Below are positions 24,921-33,164 of a stretch of DNA of 64,000 nt, piece by piece. Within the stretch, counting starts at the first letter, position 1, and each line of letters opens with the position of its first letter. Position numbers and translations under genes: made by a program. This stretch comes from Paracoccaceae bacterium. Its GTDB lineage: Bacteria > Pseudomonadota > Alphaproteobacteria > Rhodobacterales > Rhodobacteraceae. The DNA lies in NCBI GenBank assembly GCA_013003075.1, contig JABDLJ010000033.1, positions 32,925 to 96,924 on the forward strand, read 5' to 3'. The notes under the pieces were generated by a model. That model worked only from the letters and a program-made list of their open reading frames with translations, was not told the origin of the DNA and ran no database searches.

Positions 24921-25781
24921 ATGCCGGTCGCGGAAATCGACGGAATTGACACCCATTACGAGGTCCGTGGCGACGGCCCGCCGCTTTTGATGTACGCGCC
25001 GGGCGGATTTGATGCGCAGATCTCGAAGTGGTCCGACCTCGGCGTCTACAAGCGCATCCGGTTGCTCGATCACCTGCCCGCGCATTTCAGGTGCATTCTT
25101 TTCGACCGCCGCGAAAACGGCGCATCTGGCGGGCGCGTCGAACATATCACGTGGGATCACTACGTGGCCCAGGGGGCGGGGTTGCTCGATCACCTCGGCA
25201 TCGACAGGGCGCACCTGATGGGCGGCTGCATGGGCTGCGCGCCGGTCACGGCCTTCGGCGTTCGGCACCCGGACCGGGTGCTGTCAATGGTGCTCTATTG
25301 GCCGGTCGGCGGCGCGCCTTACAGGATCGGTTCCCACCAGCGATTTGCACGGCATCTGGCGTTCGCCGAGGAAAACGGTCTTCAGGCGGTTGTCGATCTG
25401 GTGCGCTCGCACGACAAGAATTTCAGCGCTGATCCGCGCGGTGGCCCCTGGGGGCAGCCGATCAGGAATTCCGGCGCATTCGCCGAGCATTACGCAGCGC
25501 TCGATCTCGCGCGCTACTTGCTTGCAACGCGCGGCATGATGAGTGGCCTTTTCGACCGAGACACAGCGCCGGGCGCAGAGCCCGAAGACCTTATGACGGT
25601 CGATATTCCGACCCTGATCGTGCCCGGCGCGGACAAGTTTCATGCCACCTCCGCTGCACGTTATCTGCAGGAATGCCTGGGCGGCGCAGAGTATTGGGAC
25701 GCGGCGCCGGACGATCAAACCGAGCAGACAGCTCCGAAACGGGTTCTGCAATTTCTGGGCGCGGCCCAGCCAGTCGCGTAG
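24921..25781 (+). CDS. Alpha/beta hydrolase with a Cys in the nucleophile elbow
   Basis: The 286-residue alpha/beta hydrolase fold protein has the oxyanion-hole segment LLMYAPGGFDA near residue 22 and FDRRENGASG near 61. The nucleophile elbow is GGCMG at 101-105, so Cys103 takes the place of the usual Ser. The acid and His are probably in the IVPGADKFHATS segment near 235. Cys nucleophiles occur in dienelactone hydrolases and some C-C hydrolases. It has a very strong GGAGGTAGG site 4 bases after the PanB-like stop. It is the last gene of this plus-strand unit. The substrate is perhaps a lactone, an enol-lactone or a ring-fission product. Confidence 0.82.
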   Translation: MPVAEIDGIDTHYEVRGDGPPLLMYAPGGFDAQISKWSDLGVYKRIRLLDHLPAHFRCILFDRRENGASGGRVEHITWDHYVAQGAGLLDHLGIDRAHLMGGCMGCAPVTAFGVRHPDRVLSMVLYWPVGGAPYRIGSHQRFARHLAFAEENGLQAVVDLVRSHDKNFSADPRGGPWGQPIRNSGAFAEHYAALDLARYLLATRGMMSGLFDRDTAPGAEPEDLMTVDIPTLIVPGADKFHATSAARYLQECLGGAEYWDAAPDDQTEQTAPKRVLQFLGAAQPVA

Positions 25782-26001
25782 GCGGCCGCGTCCGCCAGAT
25801 CCGCGCCGCAACCCGGTTCGGCGATCGGGGCGTTGACGGCGGGTTATCGGCGCCGGCAAGATCACCGGGCTGTTCAGGGGCCATTGGCAGATCCGCGGTC
25901 ACGCACGGACCGCTTTGCGCCGTTCCGGAAATGCACAGCAGAAAGGGGCACCGCCGCCGATGCCGAGCCTGCGGCACCATCACGGCGGGCCGGGTCGGGC
26001 G

Positions 26002-26943
26002 CTAGCCGACGCGGTCCAGCGTGGTGGGTGCAAACAGGCCTTCCATCGGGATCGGCGCGTCGATGATGCCCTGGGACACGGCATGTCGCATAAGGTTTTC
26101 CAGAACCGCCAGGTTCGGCGCGATGCCATAGGGCAGCGGGTCGTCCATGACTTCAAGGGCTGCATGATGAACCCGGTCCACCGCCGTCAGATCGGAAATT
26201 CGGCCGGCACGGAGATCTTCGACATAGGCCCTCTTGGACGCGGCAAATGCGTCGAAAAGCTGCCCCGCCAGATCCGGTGCTGCGTCCAGAATATCATCGC
26301 GAATGACGACAAGATGATTGATCGGATAAAAGCCGCGGGACGTCAAAGCAGAGACCCCGGCCTGGAATGCATCCGCAATAAGCGGCCGCGTGCCGTCGTC
26401 GGCAGTCAGTCCCACAGCCGCCGGGATGTCGCCGCGCACAAGCCGCTCTTCAAGGCTCTCCTGCCCTCCGAGATCCTCGACATTGGCGGGGGGGCGCCAG
26501 TCCGGCACATGCTCGTCATCGGACCGCACCCAAGTGACCTTGCCAAGATCGACGCCGCACTCCTCGGCGAGGATCGCCCGCGCCCAGACGCCGGTGGTGA
26601 CGGTGTAGCCGCGCTTGACGCCGACACGCCGCCCTTCAAGCTCTTTGGGCGTCGATATGTCCGACTTCTGGCTCGCAACGATCGCCTGATGGTGAAATCC
26701 ACGCACCAGAAAAACCGGGATCGCCGTCAGCGCAGCACCGTAGGCCTTGGCCGTCACGTACGTTGTCAGAGCCATCTCGCTGATGTCGTACGCGCCTTCG
26801 CGGACCATGCGCCGGAACGCCTTTGGCAGCGGGTTCACGTCTTCGAAGTCCAGCTGGAAATCCGGCAACCGGATGTCACCCGCCTTCAGGGCCCGGTTGT
26901 TGCCCTGCGTCCGCGATACCGCGCTCAGGATGCGCTTGCCCAT
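26002..26943 (-). CDS. 4,5-dihydroxyphthalate decarboxylase-like protein 3
   Basis: The 313-residue protein starts at ATG 26943 after GAGGAGG. It shares the family plan but is the most diverged: REGAYDISEMALTTYV near residue 50, then LEGRRVGVKRGYTVTTGVWARAIL near 105, and YPINHLVVIRDDIL near 215. There is no signal peptide. It is encoded minus-strand, convergent with the hydrolase gene and downstream of a small unknown gene. It may be a decarboxylase or a solute-binding-fold protein with another role. Confidence 0.68.
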   Translation of the reverse strand: MGKRILSAVSRTQGNNRALKAGDIRLPDFQLDFEDVNPLPKAFRRMVREGAYDISEMALTTYVTAKAYGAALTAIPVFLVRGFHHQAIVASQKSDISTPKELEGRRVGVKRGYTVTTGVWARAILAEECGVDLGKVTWVRSDDEHVPDWRPPANVEDLGGQESLEERLVRGDIPAAVGLTADDGTRPLIADAFQAGVSALTSRGFYPINHLVVIRDDILDAAPDLAGQLFDAFAASKRAYVEDLRAGRISDLTAVDRVHHAALEVMDDPLPYGIAPNLAVLENLMRHAVSQGIIDAPIPMEGLFAPTTLDRVG

Positions 26944-26956
26944 GATGGCTTCCTCC

Positions 26957-27283
26957 TCAACAACAATCCCCCTCGCCTTCGTCGGCGAGTGCCCCCCGAA
27001 GCCACGCCGCAGGCAGGTCCGATCGGCCAACTGACGCGAGCGGCTTGAAGATGCGAAACCTGTGGCGCTCCTCCGGCCCGGTCCAGAACAGGATGGTGGT
27101 CATGCGCTCCGGAAGCCCCGGATCCCGGCCCGGCTCTTCGGTCACCAGCACGATGTCCCGCTCGTGGACGCCGAAATGCCGCCGGACAAGCGCTTCGACA
27201 CGCTCCAGATCGCCCATGTCGGGCGTGAGGTATGTCCGGCCTGCAAACACTGCGGCTCCTGCGATTCCATGCCGTTCTGCCAT
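26957..27283 (-). CDS. Small protein of unknown function with a C-terminal Cys-Cys
   Basis: The 108-residue protein would start at ATG 27283, 13 bases upstream of the decarboxylase-like gene. It contains HFGVHERDIVLVTEEPGRD and ILFWTGPEERHRFRIFK and ends with GEGDCC, which could ligate metal. No family was recognised. The ribosome site is poor, and putative operator copy 5 overlaps the first codons. Either the true start lies further in, or the operator blocks transcription directly. Coding is supported by its position in line with the downstream gene and by a protein-like composition. Confidence 0.5.
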   Translation of the reverse strand: MAERHGIAGAAVFAGRTYLTPDMGDLERVEALVRRHFGVHERDIVLVTEEPGRDPGLPERMTTILFWTGPEERHRFRIFKPLASVGRSDLPAAWLRGALADEGEGDCC

Positions 27284-27290
27284 ACGGAAC
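27274..27290. promoter_or_regulatory. Putative IclR-type operator, copy 5
   Basis: GTTCT-GCCATAC-GGAAC lies at the divergent promoter between the small unknown gene (minus) and the alcohol dehydrogenase operon (plus, 27358). Confidence 0.65.
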
Positions 27291-27357
27291 TTCGTTCTTG
27301 CCTGCAGTCTGGCGCTTTGGTAGCCAAGGGTCAACGTCGAAACAGGGAAGATGTCGC

Positions 27358-28461
27358 ATGGCCGATAAAGTCGTCGCAGCCGTCAGGACAGGCCCCGAAC
27401 GGACCGAGTTCCGTGAATTCGACATGCCCGACATTCCAGACGATGGCGCACTTCTGAAAGTCGAGGTCGCGGGCATCTGCGGGACCGACGTCAAATTCTA
27501 CGCCAAGCCGCCGATCGACGATCCGGTCATCATGGGCCATGAAAATATCGGGATCATCGCCAAGGCGGGAAAGACATTCCAGAAACGCCGCGGGCTCAAG
27601 GAAGGCGACCGCGTCTTTGCCGAACATTACGTCGGCTGCATGAATTGCGAACACTGCCACCGGGGCGACTACCGCCTTTGCATGGCCACCGACTGGCGCA
27701 AGAACCCCGAGGGCATTCGCTTCGGCTATACGCCGATGACCCGCGCGCCGCACCTGTGGGGCGGGTTCGCGCAGTACATGTTCCTGCCGTGGAACTCGGT
27801 GCTTCACAAGGTGCCCGATACGCTCTCTGCGGAACTTGCAGGCGTGGTGACGCCCATGGCCAATGGAATCCAGTGGGCGCTTTTTGATTGCAAGGTCGGC
27901 TACCAGACCAAGCTTTTGGTTCAGGGCCCGGGCCAGCAGGGGCTAAGCCAGGTGGTGACGGGCAAGCAAGCCGGGGCAGAACTGATCATCGTGACCGGAA
28001 CGTCGAAGGACACGCTGCGCCTGGAGGTCGCCAGGAAACTGGGTGCCGATTACACGATCAATGTCGACGAAGAAGACCCGGTGGAGCGCATCAGGGAGAT
28101 CACCGGCGGCGAGGGCGTGGACGTCGCGCTGGATTGCACCGCCGGAGCAGGAACCGCCCCGCTGCTTCTGGGACTGGAAGCGCTGAAGCGCAAAGGCGGC
28201 ACCCTGCTCGTGCAGCAAGAAGTCACAGAGTTCCCGAATTTCCCGCTTGCCAAGCTCTGCAACAAATACGTCACCGTGAAATGCGCGCGTGGCCATAATT
28301 TCCAATCCTGCGAACAGGCGCTTGAGCAGCTGAATTCGAACCGGTTTCCGCTGGACCTGATCACGACCCATCGCTTCGGGTTGGAGCAAACCCACGACGC
28401 AATCAAGGCCGTGGGCGGATCACGAGACGTGATCCACGTCTCTTTGATGCCGTGGATGTAG
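27358..28461 (+). CDS. Zinc-dependent alcohol dehydrogenase (MDR family)
   Basis: The 367-residue protein has the catalytic zinc residues Cys41 (CGTD) and His61-Glu62 (GHEN). The structural zinc Cys residues are 94, 97, 100 and 108. A Rossmann domain follows, although its loop reads GPGQQGLSQ where GXGXXG is expected. It oxidises an alcohol or cis-diol with NAD(P)+ in the cytosol. It heads an operon with a CobW GTPase and the LigK/LigJ-type genes; its end overlaps the CobW start by 10 bases. It could supply the diol-dehydrogenation step that follows a Rieske oxygenase, but this is inferred. Confidence 0.88.
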   Translation: MADKVVAAVRTGPERTEFREFDMPDIPDDGALLKVEVAGICGTDVKFYAKPPIDDPVIMGHENIGIIAKAGKTFQKRRGLKEGDRVFAEHYVGCMNCEHCHRGDYRLCMATDWRKNPEGIRFGYTPMTRAPHLWGGFAQYMFLPWNSVLHKVPDTLSAELAGVVTPMANGIQWALFDCKVGYQTKLLVQGPGQQGLSQVVTGKQAGAELIIVTGTSKDTLRLEVARKLGADYTINVDEEDPVERIREITGGEGVDVALDCTAGAGTAPLLLGLEALKRKGGTLLVQQEVTEFPNFPLAKLCNKYVTVKCARGHNFQSCEQALEQLNSNRFPLDLITTHRFGLEQTHDAIKAVGGSRDVIHVSLMPWM

Positions 28462-29456
28462 CCGGCGACAGTCGCGTTCCGGTTACGGTGGTGACCGGAT
28501 ATCTCGGCGCGGGCAAAACCACGCTGCTCAATCATCTGCTGACGCAAGACCACGGCAAGCGTTTCGCTGTCATCGTGAACGAGTTTGGAGATATCGGGAT
28601 CGACGGCGATTTGATTCAGACCGGCGACGAGGAACTCATCGAACTCAGCTCCGGCTGTCTGTGCTGTGTGGTGCGCGGCGATCTGATCCGAACCCTGCGC
28701 CGGCTGTTGAGGGCCGAGAAAGGTGGTCTGGACGGTATCCTGATCGAGACAACGGGTGTGGCCAACCCAAGCCCCGTCATTCAAACGTTCCGCGCCGATC
28801 AGGTTCTGGCCGGGACTGCCCGCCTCGACGCCGTGGTCACGGTGGTCGACGGGGCGCATATTGGCGCTCGGCTGGCCGACAGCGAGGACGCGGTCGATCA
28901 GGTCGCGCTGGCAAGCGTCATCGTACTGAACAAGGCCGCGGACACCCAAGACCTCGCGGCGACAGAGGAAATGTTGCGCGCGATAAATCCGGCCGCGCCG
29001 ATCCACCGCACCGACCGGGGCCGGATCGATCCGGCAAAACTGCTCGAAACCGACAGCTTCTCGCTGGACCAGGTGGCCGCCGATCTTGCGCAGGAAGAGG
29101 CCGGGCACGACCATCACGATCACCACGACCACCAGGACCACGTCGCCGCAAACGGCATCGCCAGCGTTTCGGTGGCGCTTGACGATCCTCTCGCACCGGA
29201 CTTGCTCGAGCCGTGGATGGAACGGCTCTTGCTCTTGCGCGGCGCCGATATCCTGCGTCTGAAGGGGGTTCTCAACATCGCCGGAGAGCCGCGCCGCGTC
29301 ATCGTCCAGTCCGTCCACATGATGTACGAAGGCGACTACGGTGCGCCCTGGGGCGACGCGCCGCGGCGCTCGCGGCTGGTGGTTATCGGGCGCGATCTGG
29401 ACCCAGCCGAAATTCGCGACGGGCTGGCCGCCTGTCGCGCAAACCTTGCAGCCTGA
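28452..29456 (+). CDS. CobW/COG0523 metal-chaperone GTPase
   Basis: The 334-residue G3E-family GTPase has a Walker A loop (GYLGAGKTT, residues 16-24), the diagnostic metal-binding CLCC at 69-72, guanine-specificity NKAAD near 160, and a His/Asp-rich stretch at 219-230 before the C-terminal CobW_C domain. COG0523 proteins deliver Zn, Co or Fe to client enzymes; some serve cobalamin synthesis or nitrile hydratase. The GTG start at 28452 overlaps the dehydrogenase end. Placement in a catabolic operon beside cupins and EutA suggests metal delivery to a local enzyme. Confidence 0.9.
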   Translation: MDVAGDSRVPVTVVTGYLGAGKTTLLNHLLTQDHGKRFAVIVNEFGDIGIDGDLIQTGDEELIELSSGCLCCVVRGDLIRTLRRLLRAEKGGLDGILIETTGVANPSPVIQTFRADQVLAGTARLDAVVTVVDGAHIGARLADSEDAVDQVALASVIVLNKAADTQDLAATEEMLRAINPAAPIHRTDRGRIDPAKLLETDSFSLDQVAADLAQEEAGHDHHDHHDHQDHVAANGIASVSVALDDPLAPDLLEPWMERLLLLRGADILRLKGVLNIAGEPRRVIVQSVHMMYEGDYGAPWGDAPRRSRLVVIGRDLDPAEIRDGLAACRANLAA

Positions 29457-29467
29457 GGAGACCGGAC

Positions 29468-30166
29468 ATGTCCATCGTCGTTGCTGATATCAAACGCGCT
29501 GATCCCGAAATCGCCGCATCGCTTGCCGCGTATGGCGTCGCGACGGTTCACGAGGCGCAAGGCCGGGTCGGATTGTTGCACCACCGGCTGCGCCCGATCT
29601 ACCGCGGGGCCACAATTAGCGGGACTGCGGTCACCTGCACCCTGCCCCCGGGCGACAACTGGATGATCCACGTCGCCGCCGAGCAGTGCCAGCCCGGCGA
29701 CATTCTTGTGGCCGCCCCGATCTCGGAGGCGCATTCGGGCTATTTCGGCGACCTTCTTGGCACCTCGCTCATGGCGCGCGGTGTGAAGGGGCTTGTTCTG
29801 GATGCCGGCTGCCGAGATATCGGTGATCTGGAGAAGATGGGCTTTCCGGTCTGGTCGCGGTCGATATGCGCGCATGGCACGGTCAAAGAGACCTTGGGCG
29901 AGGTGAATGTGCCGGTCTCGTGCGGTGACGCACTCATTTGTCCCGGTGACGTGATCGTGGCCGACGACGACGGTGTCGTCGTGGTCCCCCGGCAAAAGGC
30001 CGCGGAGGTCAAAAAGGCCGCCGAAGCACGCATCGCGAAGGAAGAGAAATCCCGCGCGCGCTACCAGGCCGGCGAGTTGGGGCTTGACGTCAACAAAATG
30101 CGCGGTCGCCTACAGGAAAAAGGGCTGACCTACGTCACCCAGGCGGCATGGGAGAAGGGCCAATGA
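29468..30166 (+). CDS. ligK: 4-carboxy-4-hydroxy-2-oxoadipate aldolase-type protein
   Basis: The 232-residue protein has the RraA/HMG-aldolase fold. It contains [11 protein letters not shown] near residue 23, [19 protein letters not shown] near 82 and the metal/substrate motif GCRDIGD at 114-120. The C-terminus has a GYTY-like tail (GLTYVTQ). This length and extension are typical of LigK/GalC/ProA, which cleave 4-carboxy-4-hydroxy-2-oxoadipate to pyruvate and oxaloacetate using Mg2+. It lies 11 bases after CobW and overlaps the LigJ-type gene by ATGA. That pairing supports the protocatechuate 4,5-cleavage assignment. Confidence 0.87.
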   Translation: MSIVVADIKRADPEIAASLAAYGVATVHEAQGRVGLLHHRLRPIYRGATISGTAVTCTLPPGDNWMIHVAAEQCQPGDILVAAPISEAHSGYFGDLLGTSLMARGVKGLVLDAGCRDIGDLEKMGFPVWSRSICAHGTVKETLGEVNVPVSCGDALICPGDVIVADDDGVVVVPRQKAAEVKKAAEARIAKEEKSRARYQAGELGLDVNKMRGRLQEKGLTYVTQAAWEKGQ

Positions 30167-31179
30167 TCATCGACTGCCACGGGCATTACACCACCGAGCC
30201 AAAACCTTTCATGGAGTACCGCAAGGCGCAGATCGCCGCCTACGACGCCGGCGCCCCCCTGCCCGACTTCCCAGAGATTTCCGACGACGATATCCGCACC
30301 TCGGTGGCTGAAAACCAGCTGAAGGCCCTCAAGGACAGGGGCGCCGATATGACGATCTTCAGTCCGCGCGCGTCCGGCATGGGGCACCATGTCGGCGACG
30401 AGGCGGTGTCACAGACCTGGACCCGGCACTGCAACGACATGATCCACCGGGTCACGCAGCTGTTTCCCGACAATTTCGTCGGTGTCTGCCAGTTGCCGCA
30501 GAATCCCCAAGCGCCCATTTCAAACGCCATTGCAGAGCTGGAGCGGTGCGTCGAGATGGGCTTTGTCGGGTGCAACCTCAATCCGGACCCCTCTGGCGGC
30601 ATGTGGACCGGCGTGCCTCTGACCGACAAGGCATGGTATCCGTTCTTCGCGAAGATGGTGGAACTCGAAGTGCCCGCGATGATCCACGTCTCCGGGTCGT
30701 GCAATCCCAACTTCCACATGACCGGGGCGCATTACATCAATGCCGATACGACGGCCTTCATGCAGTTCCTGCAAGGCGATCTGTTTTCCGACTTCCCGGA
30801 CCTGAAGCTGATCATCCCGCATGGCGGGGGCGCCGTGCCCTACCATTGGGGCCGCTACCGAGGACTTGCCGACATGATGGGCAAACCGCCGTTGCGCGAG
30901 CACATCATGCGCAATGTGTATTTCGACACTTGCGTCTACCATCAGGCGGGCATCGATTGCCTGTTCGAGGTCATCGACATCGACAACATCCTGTTCGCCT
31001 CCGAGATGTTCGGCGCCGTGAAGGGCGTCGATCCGGAAACCGGCCATAATTTCGACGACACCAAGCGCTATGTCGATGCGCTCGAGCTTTCCTCCGAAGA
31101 CCGCGCGAAGGTCTACGAAGGCAACGCGCGGCGGGTCTTTCCCCGGCTCGACAGGCTTTTGAAAGCGCGCGGCGAATAG
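30163..31179 (+). CDS. ligJ: 4-oxalomesaconate hydratase-type amidohydrolase
   Basis: The 338-residue amidohydrolase-superfamily protein has the N-terminal metal pair His6/His8 (DCHGHY), [10 protein letters not shown] near residue 70, a [10 protein letters not shown] segment near 170 and [14 protein letters not shown] near 220. Landmarks and length match LigJ-type 4-oxalomesaconate hydratase. It converts 4-oxalomesaconate to 4-carboxy-4-hydroxy-2-oxoadipate, the substrate of the adjacent LigK-type aldolase. A related alternative is a decarboxylase of the ACMSD group. The overlap with the aldolase gene supports LigJ. Confidence 0.85.
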   Translation: MIIDCHGHYTTEPKPFMEYRKAQIAAYDAGAPLPDFPEISDDDIRTSVAENQLKALKDRGADMTIFSPRASGMGHHVGDEAVSQTWTRHCNDMIHRVTQLFPDNFVGVCQLPQNPQAPISNAIAELERCVEMGFVGCNLNPDPSGGMWTGVPLTDKAWYPFFAKMVELEVPAMIHVSGSCNPNFHMTGAHYINADTTAFMQFLQGDLFSDFPDLKLIIPHGGGAVPYHWGRYRGLADMMGKPPLREHIMRNVYFDTCVYHQAGIDCLFEVIDIDNILFASEMFGAVKGVDPETGHNFDDTKRYVDALELSSEDRAKVYEGNARRVFPRLDRLLKARGE

Positions 31180-31222
31180 CTTTGCGCCTGACGCAAAACC
31201 GCTATGCATTTTAGCTAATCCG

Positions 31223-31250
31223 TTGATTGTGCGCGATAGCTGTCTATATC
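31223..31250 (+). promoter_or_regulatory. Probable sigma-70-type promoter of the DUF1127 gene
   Basis: TTGATT (-35) and TATATC (-10) are separated by 16 bases, about 30 bases upstream of the small gene, in an AT-richer stretch. The shared 17-bp dyad is absent here, so this gene is probably outside the regulon. Confidence 0.5.
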
Positions 31251-31277
31251 CCCAAATAACAAATAATGGAGAGTATG

Positions 31278-31505
31278 ATGAGCGTTGCAACCGCAGCCCC
31301 CTATTCGATCGACTTCCGCTCCATCGCGGACAGCCTTGCGCCCGGCGCAATTCGCTTCGACCCTCTTGGGATCGTTTCAGGCTACAAGGCCTATATGATC
31401 TACACCGGACTTGCGGCCAAATCGGACGCAGAACTGGCAGATATCGGATTGAAGCGGACCGACATCTCGCGCGTGGCGATGCAGGCCGTGAACCTGGTAC
31501 GCTAG
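31278..31505 (+). CDS. DUF1127-type small protein
   Basis: The 75-residue protein has the DUF1127-like C-terminal pattern (SDAELADIGLKRTDISRVA). ATG 31278 is chosen for the GGAG 7 bases upstream; ATG 31275 and 31266 are alternatives. DUF1127 proteins are common short, basic alphaproteobacterial proteins linked to RNA, phosphate and carbon regulation. It has its own promoter and a strong terminator, so it is a monocistronic unit between the two halves of the cluster. Confidence 0.8.
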   Translation: MSVATAAPYSIDFRSIADSLAPGAIRFDPLGIVSGYKAYMIYTGLAAKSDAELADIGLKRTDISRVAMQAVNLVR

Positions 31506-31535
31506 CGCCCGAGTACCGGCAATCGGCTGTGCATG

Positions 31536-31559
31536 CGCCCCCGAAATCGGGGGCGTTTT
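31536..31559 (+). terminator. Rho-independent terminator after the DUF1127 gene
   Basis: A 9-bp stem (31536-31544 with 31547-31555), mostly C and G, is followed by TTTT. It ends the DUF1127 transcript and lies 17 bases before the convergent EamA stop. Confidence 0.85.
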
Positions 31560-31571
31560 GCATTTCAGGGC

Positions 31572-32540
31572 TCAGAACAAGGGCGTGGCAAGCCACTCGG
31601 CGCCCGAAAGCGCAAGAAGGTCCAGCAGAAACATCGTGTCCGCTGCAAGCGCAACAGCGCCGATGACAGACAACAGGATCGACAGGACGATCCAGCGATC
31701 GAAGACTTCGTGCTCGCGATTGATCATCGCGTTGAAGATCAGCCTGAAGACGACAGACAAGCGCTGGATCGGCACGACCACCGCCACCGGCGCAACCGCA
31801 AGCGCGATGTAGCGAAAGAACTGCGACAACGCGACAAACAGCCCCGAAAGCAGAAACCAACCGGCGGTGTCCCGCTCGAACGGCCCCAGTTGGGCCGGCC
31901 CTCCAAGCGCTGCGACCACGACCAGCACGACCAGTGCCGCAGCGCTGTATGAAACCAGAAGCCCGGCCACGCTGTCGGCGATACCTCCATCCGCGATCCC
32001 GAGCGCCACAAAGAGCGGGCTGGTCCCGTAGCCAAACGCGCAAACCGCACCCCAGGCCAGGCCGGGCCCGTATTGCGGCTCGAAGCCTTTTGACCGACCG
32101 GCCGCCAGGGTCGCCTTGCGTCTGCGAACCAACATCATCGGTCCGATCACGACGAGGGCGATGCCAAAGGCATTCATCAGGTTGATGGTCTCGCCGAGAA
32201 AGACGAAGGCAAGCAGCAGGGCAACGAGGATCGACACCTGTTGAATTGGGGTGGACAGCGTCGCCCCAAGCGTCTGCGTCGCCTTGTAATTTCCATAGCG
32301 GCCAATGACGAAGTGCACGACGCCGGCCGCGATCATCCAAAGCCAGGGCGCCACGTCCCAGCGCGCCATCGCCTCGAAGCCGCCCATGGCAAACGCCAGG
32401 ATCACGAAGACAGGCACACCAAAAGGCACCGTGATGGCCATCGCCTGCAACACCGAGCCCTTGATCACGCCACGCCTGAGCATGGCGTTGTTCAGTCCGA
32501 AAAACGCGGCAGATGAGAGTGCGAGAAAAGCGCCGAACAT
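31572..32540 (-). CDS. EamA/DMT-family transporter 1
   Basis: The 322-residue inner-membrane protein has about ten helices arranged as two EamA repeats. These transporters usually export amino acids or other small metabolites. It is downstream of cupin pair B by 20 bases and probably in its transcript. A paralogous-type EamA gene is at 46088-46993. The substrate is unknown. Confidence 0.85.
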   Translation of the reverse strand: MFGAFLALSSAAFFGLNNAMLRRGVIKGSVLQAMAITVPFGVPVFVILAFAMGGFEAMARWDVAPWLWMIAAGVVHFVIGRYGNYKATQTLGATLSTPIQQVSILVALLLAFVFLGETINLMNAFGIALVVIGPMMLVRRRKATLAAGRSKGFEPQYGPGLAWGAVCAFGYGTSPLFVALGIADGGIADSVAGLLVSYSAAALVVLVVVAALGGPAQLGPFERDTAGWFLLSGLFVALSQFFRYIALAVAPVAVVVPIQRLSVVFRLIFNAMINREHEVFDRWIVLSILLSVIGAVALAADTMFLLDLLALSGAEWLATPLF

Positions 32541-32560
32541 GCGCGGGCGTCAGGCCGGCT

Positions 32561-33163
32561 TCAGCCCGGCTTTCGCAGGAAGTCCCGGACCACCTCGGGC
32601 GTCAGCGTGATCTGCGGGTCGTATTCAGGCGCATCCTCGATCTGCTCCAGATCGTTCAGGCCGGAATTCTTGAAGATCCGGTTGATGCAGGAAATCAGCC
32701 GCAAGGGTCGGTCGGGATCGGCATTGAAATGTTGATGGATCGTGTTTGGCGGTACGTAGATTACATCGCCCGCCTCGTAATCCCAGCGCGAGACCTTGTC
32801 CTGCGGCTTCCAGAAATACTCGTCGGTGATCTCGACATCGCAGTCCTGGTGCAGGTCATAGCCCCGCCCTTCGAGCACATAGAGGCATTCCTCGGCCAGA
32901 TGGCGATGCTTGCCGGATTTGGACCCTGGAGGGACGATCTGCATATATGCGTCGACCGTCTCCATCCGCGTGTCCATCGCTTCATTGATCAGGTGCTTGA
33001 GCAGGCCCTGGCGCGACATTTCCCAAGGCATTTCGTGTGGTTGGATCGTCTTCTTGCGCTTGGCGTCCCGCGCCGGCCGTTCGGCGGCATCGTCCAGAAG
33101 GTCCTGGTAGAGCGCCATGTTGTCGGTGCCGTCGATCCACGCCTTGGTTTCCCCCCACACCAT
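32561..33163 (-). CDS. Small cupin protein 3 (second member of cupin pair B)
   Basis: The 200-residue single-cupin protein is paralogous to the protein at 9961-10554 (GLLKHLINEAMDT, then GRGYDLHQD). Unlike that paralogue it keeps an apparently complete metal site: HRHLAEE in the first motif and IHQHFNAD in the second. ATG 33163 follows GAGGAGGG and is 1 base from the stop of its partner gene. It is probably a metal-dependent enzyme; the reaction is unknown. Confidence 0.8.
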   Translation of the reverse strand: MVWGETKAWIDGTDNMALYQDLLDDAAERPARDAKRKKTIQPHEMPWEMSRQGLLKHLINEAMDTRMETVDAYMQIVPPGSKSGKHRHLAEECLYVLEGRGYDLHQDCDVEITDEYFWKPQDKVSRWDYEAGDVIYVPPNTIHQHFNADPDRPLRLISCINRIFKNSGLNDLEQIEDAPEYDPQITLTPEVVRDFLRKPG

Positions 33164-33164
33164 C

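Noticed and set aside
31181..31197. TTTGCG-CCTGA-CGCAAA hairpin after the LigJ-type gene
   Set aside because: It has a short stem and no T run. It may weakly pause transcription but cannot be supported as a terminator.
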